This document shows positions 1-8,562 of a DNA stretch of 64,000 nucleotides, one piece after another; the first letter of the stretch is position 1; each line of letters begins with the position of its first letter. Where the stretch lies: assembly GCF_004010325.2 (NCBI RefSeq), contig NZ_SADR02000008.1:1-64000 (forward strand), read 5' to 3'. This stretch comes from Mesorhizobium sp. M00.F.Ca.ET.216.01.1.1 (GTDB taxonomy: Bacteria; Pseudomonadota; Alphaproteobacteria; Rhizobiales; Rhizobiaceae). A program made the position numbers and the translations under genes. The notes beneath the pieces were generated by a model. It saw only the letters and a list, made by a program, of their open reading frames with translations. It did not search any database and had not been told where the DNA came from.

Positions 1-1
1 T

Positions 2-362
2 TGGCGGATCGAGCGAGACTATCAGGAACTCAAGCAGGAGCTGGGACTGGGCCACTACGAAGGCCGAGGGTGGCGGGGCTTCCACCACCACGCCAGTCTC
101 TGTATCGCCGCCTATGGCTTCCTGGTCGCTCTGAGGGAGACGATTCCCCCCTCAACTCCAGCTCGCGCCCAGGGCCGCCAAACATCTGGTCTTCCCGACG
201 GTTATCGACCCCGCGGATCCTCCGATCCGACCAGAGCGGCACGTCCCGACCTCAATCCCGACCATCCGGCGACGCCTGACTGTGGCCCTGGCCAACCGTC
301 TGCAACGATGTCCGTGCTGCACAAGAGCCATGGACAGTCCGCGTCAGGTCAGCAATTTATGA
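2..362 (+). pseudogene. IS701-family transposase, 3' fragment, frameshifted
   Basis: The reading frame is open from the window edge and has no start here. It encodes the typical C-terminal block of IS701 transposases: ERDYQELKQELGLGHYEGR, followed by WRGFHHHASLCIAAYGF and the ETIPPS segment. After PDGYRPRG the family-like tail (PIRPERHVPTSIPTIRRR, then LTVALANRLQRCPCC) continues in the next frame, to a TGA at 360-362. One extra base near 219-220 explains the switch. Without the switch the first frame runs to a TAA at 368-370. The upstream DDE part lies outside the window. The family is assigned from memory of its conserved C-terminus, and the terminal inverted repeat of the element was not located. 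Confidence 0.72.
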
Positions 363-515
363 CGCAGTAAGACTATGACGCGGTCGGAGAAAGGGGCGAT
401 CCAGTTCTGGTATCAGCAGGAGGTCCTCAAATGCGGAGCCGTGGCCTCCGGCCGGTGATGGCTGTCGCAGGTTGATATTTTCCACGCTAAAGCGACGTTG
501 GTGGCGTAGCTGCGG

Positions 516-533
516 ATCTCCCCCAGGGGAGAT
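516..533. other. Perfect 8-bp hairpin between transposase remnant and antiporter gene
   Basis: ATCTCCCC and GGGGAGAT pair perfectly with a 2-nt loop. The hairpin lies 5 bp beyond the stop codon of the antiporter gene read on the minus strand. It could act as a weak terminator, but there is no T-tract. Nothing else is recognisable in 371-537; the far end of the IS701-like element may lie here. Confidence 0.4.
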
Positions 534-537
534 GCCG

Positions 538-2181
538 CTATTTCCTCGCCCGGCGCCCCTTCAGCAAGGCCTCGCTCAGCGTGATTTCGGTGAGCAGCGC
601 CTGCATCGTGTGATCATTGATCTCGCGACGGCGAAACATGGCGCGCACGGCTGTGCGTTCGGCCTCGATGCCGGCAAGCCTCAGCTCGAGCTCAAGCCGT
701 CCGGCCTCCCTTGCTTCGGCGCGTCCTTCATCGGCCTCGTCCGAGGCGGCGATGCGACGCCGGTAGCCGGCGACAATGCTGTCGGCCGCGGCCAGCCGGG
801 CGCCGGGCACCTCGCCGTCCCCCGCATCCGCCCCGGCTATGCTCTCGATGCGGGCGATGGCGGCCTTGGCCGCACCGACACGCGCCAGGCGCTCCTCGGC
901 CGCTCCAGCGTCCTCGCCCGGCTCGACCAGCCCGCGTGCGATCCTGGGCAACGCGAGGCTGGCGATCACCAGCGAGCAGATGATGACGCCCGCGGCCAGG
1001 AAGATCACCACATCGCGCGCCGGAAAGGGCGAACCGTCCGGCATGGCGAGCGGCAGCGACAGGATGCCGGCAAGCGTGATCGCGCCGCGCACTCCGGCCA
1101 CCGAGCCGGCGAGACGGACGCGCAGCCCGAACGGTTCGGCCTTGTGCTTGCGCAATCGCGCCGAGATGCGGGTCGCGATATCGCCGACCCAGATCCACAG
1201 GAAGCGCAGCGCGATCAGGCACAGCGTCAGCGCCAGCACCGTCAGGATCGGTTCGATCACCGGCAGCCGGCTGCTGAGTTCAGGCGGCACATTGCGGATG
1301 ATGTCGGGAAGCTGCACGCCGAGCAGGATGAAGAGCGTGCCGTTGAAAACAAAGGAAAGCGTCGTCCACAGCGACATTATCTGGATGCGGGCGGAGACGC
1401 CGAGGAAGCGGAAAATCCCGGAGCCGCCGGTGAGCAGGCCGGCAGTGACCGCCGCCAGGATGCCGGAGGCCCCGACATGCTCGGCGCCGAGATAGGCGAC
1501 GAAGGGCAGCAGGATCATGACCAGCACCTGTGCCTCCCCCGGCACGCCGCCAATGCGGTTCAGCAATTGCAGCACCTTGGCGGCGACGAACAGCGCCACC
1601 GCGCCGGCCAGGATGCCGGCTGCGACCGCGTAGAGGAAACTCAGGGATGCAGCGGCGAACGAAAAGCTGCCGGTCAGCACCGCCGCCACGGCGAAGCGGA
1701 ACATGACCAGGCCCGACGCATCGTTGAGTAGCGACTCGCCTTCCAGAATATGCATCAGCCGCGCCGGGACCACGTTCCTGTCGACGATCGAGGACACCGC
1801 CACCGCGTCGGTCGGCGACAGCACCGCAGCGAGCGCGAAGGCAACGACGAGCGGGATGCTCGGCACCAGCCAGTGCAGGGCGTAGCCGAAGCCGACGATG
1901 GTGAAGAAGGCGAGCCCGATGGCAAGATCCAGTATCGGCCCGCGCAGCGCCACCAGTTCGCGCTTCGGCGCACCATAGGCATCGCCGAACAGCAGCGGCG
2001 GAATGAACACCAGCAGGAACAGCTCGGGATCGATCTCGACATGCATACCGCGCACCGGCCAGGCGAGCGCCGCGCCCATGGCTATCTGCAGCACCGGCAG
2101 CGGCACCCGCACCAGCCGGACCAGCGCGCCGGAAACCGCGACGAAGACGAGCACGACCAGGATGAAGACGGCGACATGCAT
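538..2181 (-). CDS. Na+/H+ antiporter, CPA1 family
   Basis: This 547-aa inner-membrane protein is predicted to exchange Na+ or K+ for H+ and so help control cytoplasmic pH and salt tolerance. About a dozen hydrophobic segments fill residues 1-430. The CPA1 hallmarks are visible: SPTDAVAV at about 122-129 and LLNDASG at about 151-157, which holds the ion-binding Asp. The last 100 residues form a charged, helical cytoplasmic tail. I chose the ATG at 2181. The longer reading from 2268 would begin inside the terminator at 2267-2294, and its extra 29 residues are not membrane-like. The exact ion specificity cannot be read from the sequence. Confidence 0.9.
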   Translation of the reverse strand: MHVAVFILVVLVFVAVSGALVRLVRVPLPVLQIAMGAALAWPVRGMHVEIDPELFLLVFIPPLLFGDAYGAPKRELVALRGPILDLAIGLAFFTIVGFGYALHWLVPSIPLVVAFALAAVLSPTDAVAVSSIVDRNVVPARLMHILEGESLLNDASGLVMFRFAVAAVLTGSFSFAAASLSFLYAVAAGILAGAVALFVAAKVLQLLNRIGGVPGEAQVLVMILLPFVAYLGAEHVGASGILAAVTAGLLTGGSGIFRFLGVSARIQIMSLWTTLSFVFNGTLFILLGVQLPDIIRNVPPELSSRLPVIEPILTVLALTLCLIALRFLWIWVGDIATRISARLRKHKAEPFGLRVRLAGSVAGVRGAITLAGILSLPLAMPDGSPFPARDVVIFLAAGVIICSLVIASLALPRIARGLVEPGEDAGAAEERLARVGAAKAAIARIESIAGADAGDGEVPGARLAAADSIVAGYRRRIAASDEADEGRAEAREAGRLELELRLAGIEAERTAVRAMFRRREINDHTMQALLTEITLSEALLKGRRARK

Positions 2182-2266
2182 GGCGCGATTCCGAATCTTT
2201 CCCGGACCATGCGCAAAGCCCGCCGATCCGTCCGGCCCGGTATGCAACAACGCGCCGGTTAAAAGC

Positions 2267-2294
2267 AAAAGGCCGCCTTCTTCGGCGGCCTTTT
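2267..2294 (-). terminator. Intrinsic terminator of ldtP
   Basis: AAAAGGCCGCC, a 6-nt loop, then GGCGGCCTTTT form a perfect stem flanked by A and T runs. It sits 20 bp past the ldtP stop codon on the minus strand. Because of the flanking A/T runs it could work in both directions. It separates ldtP from the antiporter gene transcribed the same way. Confidence 0.85.
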
Positions 2295-2313
2295 CAGAAA
2301 AAATATCAGTCGC

Positions 2314-3567
2314 TTATAGCGAAGAGGTGATCTGCAGTTCGTTGGCCCCGTCGAGGCCGTAGATGTCGTCGCGGAACTGCACCACGCCAGTTCCAGTCGA
2401 CCAGGCGGAGACATAGAGGAAATAGACCGGCACCGGGTTTGTGACCTGTACCGGCGTGTTCTCGCCGGTCTTGATCGCCGCCTCGAAATGCTGGCGGTCC
2501 CAGCCAGGCGTGTCGCGCAGGATCCAGGTGACGAGGTCGCGCACGTTCTGGACGCGCACGCAGCCCGAGGAATCGAAGCGCATCATCTTGCCGAACAGGC
2601 TCTGCTGCGGCGTGTCATGCATGTAGACACCGTCGGGGCTCGGGAAATTGATCTTGACCGAAGCCATCGCATTGCCGGAGCCCGGATCCTGGCGGAACCG
2701 ATACTTCGCCGCGTCGTCGGTCGACCAGTCGACCGTCAGCGGATCGACCTCGCTGCCGTCGGGCGCGAACAGGCGGATACGGCTGTCCTTGAGATAGTTG
2801 GGATCCTTCCGCATCAACGGAATGATGTCCTTGCGCACGATCGAGACCGGCGCGTTCCAGTAGGGATTGACGATGATCTCATTGATCTTGGAATTGACGA
2901 TCGGCGTCTGGCGGTCGATCTTGCCGACGATCGCGGTGTGGCGCAGCACGACGCGGTCGTTCTCGACCGCCTCGATCTGGGCGCCCGGGATGTCAACCAG
3001 CACATAGCGGTTGCCCAGCGTGCCGGCGCGCTCGCGCAGCCGCTGCAGATTGGTCTGCAACTGACCAAGCCGGATCTGCGCCGAAACATTCATCGCCGCG
3101 TAGGTGTACTTGCCCAGGGCGCCGTCGGTAGGCAGGCCATGACGCGCCTGGAAGCGCTTGACCGCTGCATCGACATAGGAATCGAAGGCCGTCGAAATGC
3201 CGGCGCTCTGTGCCAGGTCACCGGAAATCATCAAGCGCTTGCGCAGCGGCACCACATCCGGATCGTCGACGCCGAGCTGCAGCTTCTTGGTCGCCGGAAC
3301 CTGCTCCCAGCCGCCTTGGGCGATGATGTTCTGATACTGCGCGACCGCCTGTTCGGTGTACGCGACAGTCTGCAGGCTGAAGATCGGCAGCGTCGAAGCC
3401 ACCTTGCCGCCCCCGCTGGCGCGGGCGTCGAACTGGTCGTCCCAATTACCGCGGGCCGAGGATTTCAGGATATCCCCGATCACGTCCTGCGCACTGGCGC
3501 TGCCTGCAACCATCGCGGCTGCGAGCGCGGAGGCTCCGGAAAGAAAGAAACGGCGGCTGGTTCTCAT
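2314..3567 (-). CDS. ldtP: L,D-transpeptidase with peptidoglycan-binding domain, exported
   Basis: The 417-aa protein begins with a twin-arginine-like signal (RRFFLSGASALAAA) ending near ASAQD. It then has a peptidoglycan-binding domain (about 95-165) and a YkuD catalytic domain (about 190-350). The catalytic set is visible as HDTP at about 317 and SSGCVRV at about 333-339, whose Cys is the nucleophile. The family makes 3-3 cross-links in peptidoglycan or attaches proteins to it in the periplasm. The next gene upstream encodes a MarR protein matching LdtR, described in Liberibacter and Sinorhizobium as the regulator of this transpeptidase, so the symbol follows that pair. A strong terminator follows the gene. 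Confidence 0.85.
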   Translation of the reverse strand: MRTSRRFFLSGASALAAAMVAGSASAQDVIGDILKSSARGNWDDQFDARASGGGKVASTLPIFSLQTVAYTEQAVAQYQNIIAQGGWEQVPATKKLQLGVDDPDVVPLRKRLMISGDLAQSAGISTAFDSYVDAAVKRFQARHGLPTDGALGKYTYAAMNVSAQIRLGQLQTNLQRLRERAGTLGNRYVLVDIPGAQIEAVENDRVVLRHTAIVGKIDRQTPIVNSKINEIIVNPYWNAPVSIVRKDIIPLMRKDPNYLKDSRIRLFAPDGSEVDPLTVDWSTDDAAKYRFRQDPGSGNAMASVKINFPSPDGVYMHDTPQQSLFGKMMRFDSSGCVRVQNVRDLVTWILRDTPGWDRQHFEAAIKTGENTPVQVTNPVPVYFLYVSAWSTGTGVVQFRDDIYGLDGANELQITSSL

Positions 3568-3895
3568 GGACGTTCCAACATTATTGCAGCAGTTCGATCA
3601 CCGGGCGATCTTGCCCGAACTCTAGGGTTGGCATTCTTAACAATTAGCCAACCATGGCCCGCATCACTTCAGCGAGAAAGGGCGCGCGACGCGGAGGATG
3701 AGCTCATGGCTTTGCCACAGCACATCATCCGCATCCTCGCTTTCACTGGGAATATGGCGGCAACGTGGCCTTGGCGGTGATTTGGATCGGCCGGCGTGAC
3801 GAAAAGGAAAGGCCGGTGCTTTTTCGGCACCGGCCTTGAGTTGCTCCCCAGCCGCGCTTCTTCGGCGCGGTCCCCTCTGATGTGTCTGATCTGCC
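3568..3895. promoter_or_regulatory. ldtR-ldtP intergenic region
   Basis: This stretch of 328 bp separates two genes transcribed leftward. It holds the terminator of ldtR (3809-3837) and must contain the ldtP promoter, probably with an LdtR binding site given the gene pair. I could not point to a specific operator. The short ORFs here have no RBS or family resemblance. Confidence 0.5.
3809..3837 (-). terminator. Intrinsic terminator of ldtR
   Basis: On the minus strand a GGCCGGTGC stem pairs with GCACCGGCC around a short loop and is followed by TTTCCTTTTC. It lies 58 bp beyond the ldtR stop codon, so ldtP is probably transcribed from its own promoter. Confidence 0.8.
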
Positions 3896-4411
3896 TTACA
3901 TCCGGTAGGCAATCGTGTCGTTCCAGAAGCGGTCGAGCCGCTGCAGCGCACGGTTCATCTGCTTGAACTCGTCGGTGTTGATGCCGCCGACCTGCTCGAT
4001 CGAGCCGACATGGCGCTCGTAGAGGCCGGCGACGACGTCCGCCACCTCGTTGCCTTTCGGCGTCAGCGAAACCCGCACCGAACGGCGATCGATGCGCGAG
4101 CGCTGGTGGTTGATGAAGCCGAGGTCGACCAGCTTCTTCAGATTGTAGGAGACGTTCGAGCCGAGATAGTAGCCGCGCGAGCGCAGTTCGCCGGCGGTCA
4201 GCTCCGAATTGCCGATGTTGAACAGCAGCAGCGCCTGGATGGCGTTGATGTCGGAACGGCCGTTGCGGTCGAATTCGTCCTTGATCACGTCAAGCAGACG
4301 GCGGTGCAGACGCTCTACCAGCTGCAGCGATTCCATGTACAGCGAACGGATCGCCTCGCGGCGGTCGTCGGATACGTTGGCGGTCTTCGCCGCCGGACGC
4401 GAATTGATCAT
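3896..4411 (-). CDS. ldtR: MarR-family regulator LdtR
   Basis: The 171-aa protein has the MarR winged-helix layout: a long N-terminal helix, then a helix-turn-helix (AGELRSRGYYLGSNVSYNLK) and a wing (RSRIDRRSVRVSLTPKG). In Liberibacter and Sinorhizobium its orthologue is known to control the L,D-transpeptidase gene and osmotic-stress traits, and here it sits directly upstream of such a gene. I chose the ATG at 4411 because GAGAGG stands at the right distance before it. The alternative start 45 bp upstream has no good RBS. Similar regulators in rhizobia also affect motility, so the regulon may be wider than the neighbour. Confidence 0.85.
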   Translation of the reverse strand: MINSRPAAKTANVSDDRREAIRSLYMESLQLVERLHRRLLDVIKDEFDRNGRSDINAIQALLLFNIGNSELTAGELRSRGYYLGSNVSYNLKKLVDLGFINHQRSRIDRRSVRVSLTPKGNEVADVVAGLYERHVGSIEQVGGINTDEFKQMNRALQRLDRFWNDTIAYRM

Positions 4412-4625
4412 TGTCTTTGCCTCTCGTTTGACGCCCGGTGATTTTTTGTTTTTCACCTTGATCGCGACACTATCGAATACTCATAAAATTCGACTTAAAC
4501 GCCAAGGCTAACAAGAGCTTACCGGTAAGAGGTTTCGAAAGAGGCTTAACGAACGGTCACGCGAGCAAGGATAATTAACCTAAAGATTTAGCCAACGATT
4601 TTGGGGTGACCTGACGCTGCCCGAC

Positions 4626-5048
4626 CTATCGCCGCGTCTGGCGCTTCTGCAGCCAGATCACCACCCGGAAGACGATATAGAGCAGTGCTGCCGTCGCGTG
4701 CGAGGCGACGATCAGCAGCCGGTGGCCGAAAAGCTCGGGAAAGCCGGCATACATGACGGTCTCGGTCACCGCGCAGATGAACCAGATAACCGGCCCCCAC
4801 GACGCCAGCATCCACAGGCCGGCGGCGGCGAAGGGAAAGAAGACAGCGAGCACCACCGCGGCCACCTGCCAGTGCACCGGCATCAGGTCGAAGCGCCACA
4901 GCGGACCGGGGTAGAAGCCGATCAGCCGGATCCAATACAAGATCCCGAACAGCAGGCAGTAGCCTGATATAACGCGCTGGAACCAGGCGAAGATGACTTC
5001 AGCCGTAGAAGGCTGGAGCACGACGCGTCTCGACGTGACCTCGCTCAC
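4626..5048 (-). CDS. DUF6163-type small membrane protein
   Basis: This 140-aa protein has about four hydrophobic segments (for example GYCLLFGILYWIRLIGF and VVLAVFFPFAAAGLWML) and a basic C-terminus (LQKRQTRR). It resembles the rhizobial DUF6163 family, whose function is unknown. The GTG start at 5048 overlaps the stop codon of the upstream hydrolase by 4 bp (GTGA), which implies translational coupling. A longer in-frame reading to 5132 would run deep into the hydrolase and is rejected. Confidence 0.75.
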   Translation of the reverse strand: MSEVTSRRVVLQPSTAEVIFAWFQRVISGYCLLFGILYWIRLIGFYPGPLWRFDLMPVHWQVAAVVLAVFFPFAAAGLWMLASWGPVIWFICAVTETVMYAGFPELFGHRLLIVASHATAALLYIVFRVVIWLQKRQTRR

Positions 5049-6091
5049 AGTTTGAGCTCCCGTTCGCCGAGCGGTGCGAAATAGGCATCGACGTCGGCAG
5101 CGCTGACGGCATCGAGGCTTGCCGGCCGCCATTGCGGCGTCGAGCCCTTGTCGATGATGGCGGCGCGGATGCCTTCATAAAAGTCGTGGCCGGCAAGCAT
5201 GCGGTTGAGGATGCGGAACTCCATCTTCATGCACTCGTCCATCGACAGCGTCAGCCCGGCGCTGATCTGGCGCCAGGCGACATGCAGGCTGGTCGGCGAG
5301 CGGGTGCGGATCGTCGCCAGCGTCTTTGCCGCGAACTCGTCGGCGGCCGCTGCCCGCTCCAGGCTGCTGATGATCTCGGCCAGGGACGGTTGCGCGAAAT
5401 GGCGGGCGATGGCTTCCAGCGTCGGCCTGTCGGTCTCGCGCCGGGCCGGTATGAAACAGCTGCGCAGCACCGATTCCGGATCGCCGGTCGCGGCCAGCCG
5501 GTCGAGGAAGCCGGCTTGGTCCTCGGCCTTGATCGTATGCGAGGCCAGGCCCGACCATAGCGCATCGCCATAGCGTATGCGGTTGCCGGTCAGGGCCAGA
5601 TACATGCCGAAGCTGCCGCAGAGGTCGGGCAAAAGATGGCTGGCGCCAACGTCCGGAAAAAAGCCGATACCGACTTCCGGCATGGCGAACTGGGCGTTCT
5701 CGGTCATCACCCGCTGCGAGCCGTGGAACGAAATGCCGACGCCGCCGCCCATGACGATGCCGTCGATCAGCGCGACATAGGGTTTTTTGAATCGCGCGAT
5801 GCGGGCGTTGAGCTGGTATTCGTCGGCGAAGAAATCGACAGGCGGGTTCCCTGCGCGGCCGGCCTCGTAGATATGCAAGATGTCGCCACCGGCCGAAAAC
5901 GCCCTGCTTCCCTCAGCCTTGACGACAACAACATCGACGCCGTCATCCCGCTCCCAGGAACGCAACGCCTTGTCGAGCGCCTTGACCATGCGATGGGTGA
6001 CGGCATTGAGCGCCTGCGGCCGCGTCAGCGTAACGACGCCGGCCTTGCCCAACCGTTCGAAGCGAATCTCGTCGCCTCCGCCAAAATCCAT
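5045..6091 (-). CDS. 3-hydroxyisobutyryl-CoA hydrolase (enoyl-CoA hydratase/isomerase family)
   Basis: This 348-aa crotonase-fold enzyme shows the features of 3-hydroxyisobutyryl-CoA hydrolase, which releases free 3-hydroxyisobutyrate in valine breakdown. These are the oxyanion-hole region AFSAGGDI, the GGGVGISFHGS loop, MPEVGIGFFPDVGAS with its catalytic Glu, and a C-terminal helical part (FRILNRMLAGHDFYEGIRA) beyond the normal hydratase length. The ATG at 6091 follows GAGGA. An open frame continues to 6787, but it overlaps the divergent DUF2066 gene and is unrelated. Enoyl-CoA hydratase proper is less likely given the length and C-terminus. Confidence 0.85.
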   Translation of the reverse strand: MDFGGGDEIRFERLGKAGVVTLTRPQALNAVTHRMVKALDKALRSWERDDGVDVVVVKAEGSRAFSAGGDILHIYEAGRAGNPPVDFFADEYQLNARIARFKKPYVALIDGIVMGGGVGISFHGSQRVMTENAQFAMPEVGIGFFPDVGASHLLPDLCGSFGMYLALTGNRIRYGDALWSGLASHTIKAEDQAGFLDRLAATGDPESVLRSCFIPARRETDRPTLEAIARHFAQPSLAEIISSLERAAAADEFAAKTLATIRTRSPTSLHVAWRQISAGLTLSMDECMKMEFRILNRMLAGHDFYEGIRAAIIDKGSTPQWRPASLDAVSAADVDAYFAPLGERELKL

Positions 6092-6265
6092 GGTGACAGA
6101 ATCCTCGTCCCCGCCTCGCCGGGACTGAAGAGCTAAAGCGTGACGCATGGGCGCGTCAATGGCGGCAGCGCAATCCTGCTGCCTTGGCCGGCACCTGCAG
6201 CCGGTGCTAGAAAGTTGGCTGCCAGGCCGGGCAAAAGGCCGGGGCTTGGAGCCGGACGGTGGGTC

Positions 6266-7093
6266 ATGCCTGGATTTTCGCGCCTGTTGCTTGTGGTGAT
6301 CGGCCTGGTGACCGCTTGTTGGACGGTTTATCCCGCAATCGCGGCAACCGTCGATGAGCTCTACCAGTCGCAGACGATCGTCACCGGCCAGGGTGAGGTG
6401 AACCGCCAGACCGGCTTCAAGGCCTGCCTGGACGCGGTCCTGGTCCGCGTCTCCGGCGATCAGCGGCTGCCGAAAAGACCCGAGATGGCGGCGCTGCGCG
6501 ATAAGGCCGGCAGCTTCGTTGCCGAATTCCGCTACCACGACCGCCTGGAAGGCATTCCGGTCCATGATGAGCAAGGCACCCATGACCGGCCGCACGACCT
6601 CACCTGCCTCTACCAGCCTGCGGTGATCGATCCGCTGCTTGCCACGCTCGACAGCCGGCCATGGCTTGCCGAGCGGCCGCGCCTCGCGGTCTTCCTGGTG
6701 GCTGAGCAAGGCGCAAGGCATTTCGCGCTGACCGCCGACGAGCAGCGCGGCCAAGCCATGCGCGAATCCTTCGTCAACGCCACCCAACCGCTACTCATGC
6801 GCATCACATTCCCGCAGGCCTCGCTGCTCTCCGCCTCCGGGCTGAGTGACAAGGCCCTACGCGACACCGACATAGCGACGCTGGACCAGCTTGCCCGAAA
6901 GGCCGGCGCCGACCAGGCGCTCGCCGGCAGCATCGTGTGGAGCGACAAGGAGCTGGGCTGGATCGCCGACTGGCGGCTTGCCGCGGGCGGCAAGACCTAC
7001 AATTGGCAGGTGCGCGGCGTCAGCTTCGATGAGGCGTTCCGCGTCGCCATGCGGGGTGCGGTGCAGGTGCTGTCCGGCAACGGCCAGCCTTGA
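6266..7093 (+). CDS. DUF2066 domain protein, exported
   Basis: This 275-aa protein starts with a signal peptide (RLLLVVIGLVTACWTVYPAIAA) and then shows the DUF2066 pattern: VDELYQSQTIVTGQGE, the FKACLDAVLVRVSGD block, and a conserved DLTCLYQP segment. The family is widespread in alphaproteobacteria and of unknown function, presumably periplasmic. I chose the ATG at 6266, preceded by GGTGGG, because the 42 extra residues of the longer reading are Pro/Ala/Gly-rich and lie before the signal peptide. hemB follows on the same strand after a repeat element. Confidence 0.8.
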   Translation: MPGFSRLLLVVIGLVTACWTVYPAIAATVDELYQSQTIVTGQGEVNRQTGFKACLDAVLVRVSGDQRLPKRPEMAALRDKAGSFVAEFRYHDRLEGIPVHDEQGTHDRPHDLTCLYQPAVIDPLLATLDSRPWLAERPRLAVFLVAEQGARHFALTADEQRGQAMRESFVNATQPLLMRITFPQASLLSASGLSDKALRDTDIATLDQLARKAGADQALAGSIVWSDKELGWIADWRLAAGGKTYNWQVRGVSFDEAFRVAMRGAVQVLSGNGQP

Positions 7094-7107
7094 CAGGTTG
7101 TTGCCGG

Positions 7108-7170
7108 CCCTTCATCCGCCTGCTGGCACCTTCTCCCCGTGAAGAACGGGGAGAGAGTAAGGGTGAGGGG
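7108..7170. repeat. Rhizobial intergenic palindromic repeat
   Basis: The stretch contains the hairpin CTCCCCGT-N5-ACGGGGAG (7133-7153) with the flanks CCCTTCATCCGCC and GGGTGAGGGG. The flank and stem motif (CCTCATCCGNC and CCTTCTCCC) recurs at 37947-38083, so this is a dispersed intergenic repeat of the RIME type known in rhizobia. It lies between the DUF2066 gene and hemB. Confidence 0.7.
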
Positions 7171-7263
7171 CAGCGCGACCTCGGGCGATTGCCTGGCACA
7201 ATCGTGTCACATTGGTCAGCGCCAAAAGCTCGTGGTAAAAGCCGCCGATCCGGAGTTTTGGCG

Positions 7264-8295
7264 ATGAACAAATTCACCCCCGCAAAGCCTGCCGGCGCGC
7301 GCAGCGTCGATGAGATCACCGGCAGCCGCCGCTTGCGCCGCATGCGCAAGGCCGACTGGTCGCGCCGCCTGGTGCAGGAGAACCGGCTCTCCGTCGACGA
7401 TTTGATCTGGCCGATCTTCGTCGTCGATGGCGAGAATGTCCGAGAACCGATCGCCGCCATGCCCGGCGTGTTCCGCCTGTCGCTCGACCTTGCGGTGAAG
7501 GAAGCGGAGCGTGCGGCAAGGCTCGGCATCCCGGCGATCGCCACATTCCCCAATGTCCAGCTCGCCCTGCGCGACCAGACCGGTTCGCACATTCTCGACC
7601 CGGAAAACATCATCAACCGCGCCACCCGCGCCATCAAGCACGCGGTGCCGGAGATCGGCATCATCACCGATGCCGCGCTCGACCCGTTCACCAGCCACGG
7701 CCATGACGGCATCCTGCGCGATGGCATCATCGTCAATGACGAGACGGTGGAGCAGGTGACCGCTGCTGCGGTCATCCAGGCGGCGTCGGGCGCCGACATC
7801 ATTGCGCCCTCCGACATGATGGACGGTCGCATCGGCGCCATCCGCGACGCGCTCGATGCCAACGGCTTCCAGGATGTGGCGATCATGTCTTACGCGACGA
7901 AGTTCGCCTCCGCCTTCTACGGCCCTTACCGCGAGGCGGTCGGCACCGCCGGCTTGCTCAAGGGCGACAAGAAGACCTATTACATCGACCACGCCAATTC
8001 CGATGAAGCGGTACGCGAAGCCGAGCAGGACCTCGCCGAGGGCGCCGACATGCTGATGGTCAAGCCCGGCCTGCCCTATCTCGACATCATCCGCCGGCTG
8101 AAGGACGAGTTGCAGATGCCGACCTTCGCCTACCAGGTGTCGGGCGAATATTCGATGATCAAGGCGGCTGCCGCCAATGGCTGGATCGATGGCGAAAAGG
8201 CGATGCTGGAATCACTGCTCGCCTTCAAGCGCGCCGGCTGTGACGGCATCCTGACCTACTTCGCGCCCGAAGTGGCGGCGATGCTGAAGGGGTAG
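7264..8295 (+). CDS. hemB: Delta-aminolevulinic acid dehydratase (porphobilinogen synthase)
   Basis: The 343-aa enzyme condenses two 5-aminolevulinates to porphobilinogen, the second common step of tetrapyrrole synthesis. The two active-site lysines lie in MSYATKFASAFYGPYREA and MLMVKPGLPYLD. The metal loop reads DAALDPFTSHGHDG, with Asp and Ala where zinc enzymes have three Cys, so this is the Mg/K-type enzyme common in alphaproteobacteria. The ATG at 7264 has GGAG 8 bp before it. The open frame to 7090 runs through the intergenic repeat and is not protein-like. Confidence 0.95.
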   Translation: MNKFTPAKPAGARSVDEITGSRRLRRMRKADWSRRLVQENRLSVDDLIWPIFVVDGENVREPIAAMPGVFRLSLDLAVKEAERAARLGIPAIATFPNVQLALRDQTGSHILDPENIINRATRAIKHAVPEIGIITDAALDPFTSHGHDGILRDGIIVNDETVEQVTAAAVIQAASGADIIAPSDMMDGRIGAIRDALDANGFQDVAIMSYATKFASAFYGPYREAVGTAGLLKGDKKTYYIDHANSDEAVREAEQDLAEGADMLMVKPGLPYLDIIRRLKDELQMPTFAYQVSGEYSMIKAAAANGWIDGEKAMLESLLAFKRAGCDGILTYFAPEVAAMLKG

Positions 8296-8562
8296 TCACC
8301 TTTCGGAGACATACCTTGCCTCAGGTGATAAATCCCCCTGCCGGCGAATGGTCTCGAAATCGCGACGTGGCCGCGACCGCGACGCGATCACCCTGCCCTC
8401 ACCCTCCTAGTCAAGTTGCCCGGTTGCGTGGGCACGATCCTTTTCGCGAACGGCCGTTCAGGCGACGCTAGTCAATATCGGAAAAAACCGCTTGCAAAAC
8501 GCAATCAGTTTAGCTAGGAGACAACTGCTTGCATTTCACAACTGATTATGGAGAAGACAGTC

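Noticed and set aside
472..1731. Long plus-strand open frame opposite the antiporter gene
   Set aside because: It is a high-GC shadow: charged low-complexity product, no RBS, and the minus strand encodes a well-marked CPA1 antiporter.
2488..3780. 430-codon plus-strand frame opposite ldtP
   Set aside because: It is antisense to a protein with a clear catalytic motif and signal peptide. The product has no domain features.
3664..3951. 95-codon minus-strand frame between ldtP and ldtR
   Set aside because: It spans the ldtR terminator hairpin and overlaps the ldtR 3' end. No RBS or domain was found.
6092..6787. N-terminal extension of the hydroxyisobutyryl-CoA hydrolase
   Set aside because: It would run antisense through the DUF2066 gene. 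The ATG at 6091 with GAGGA gives the normal family length.
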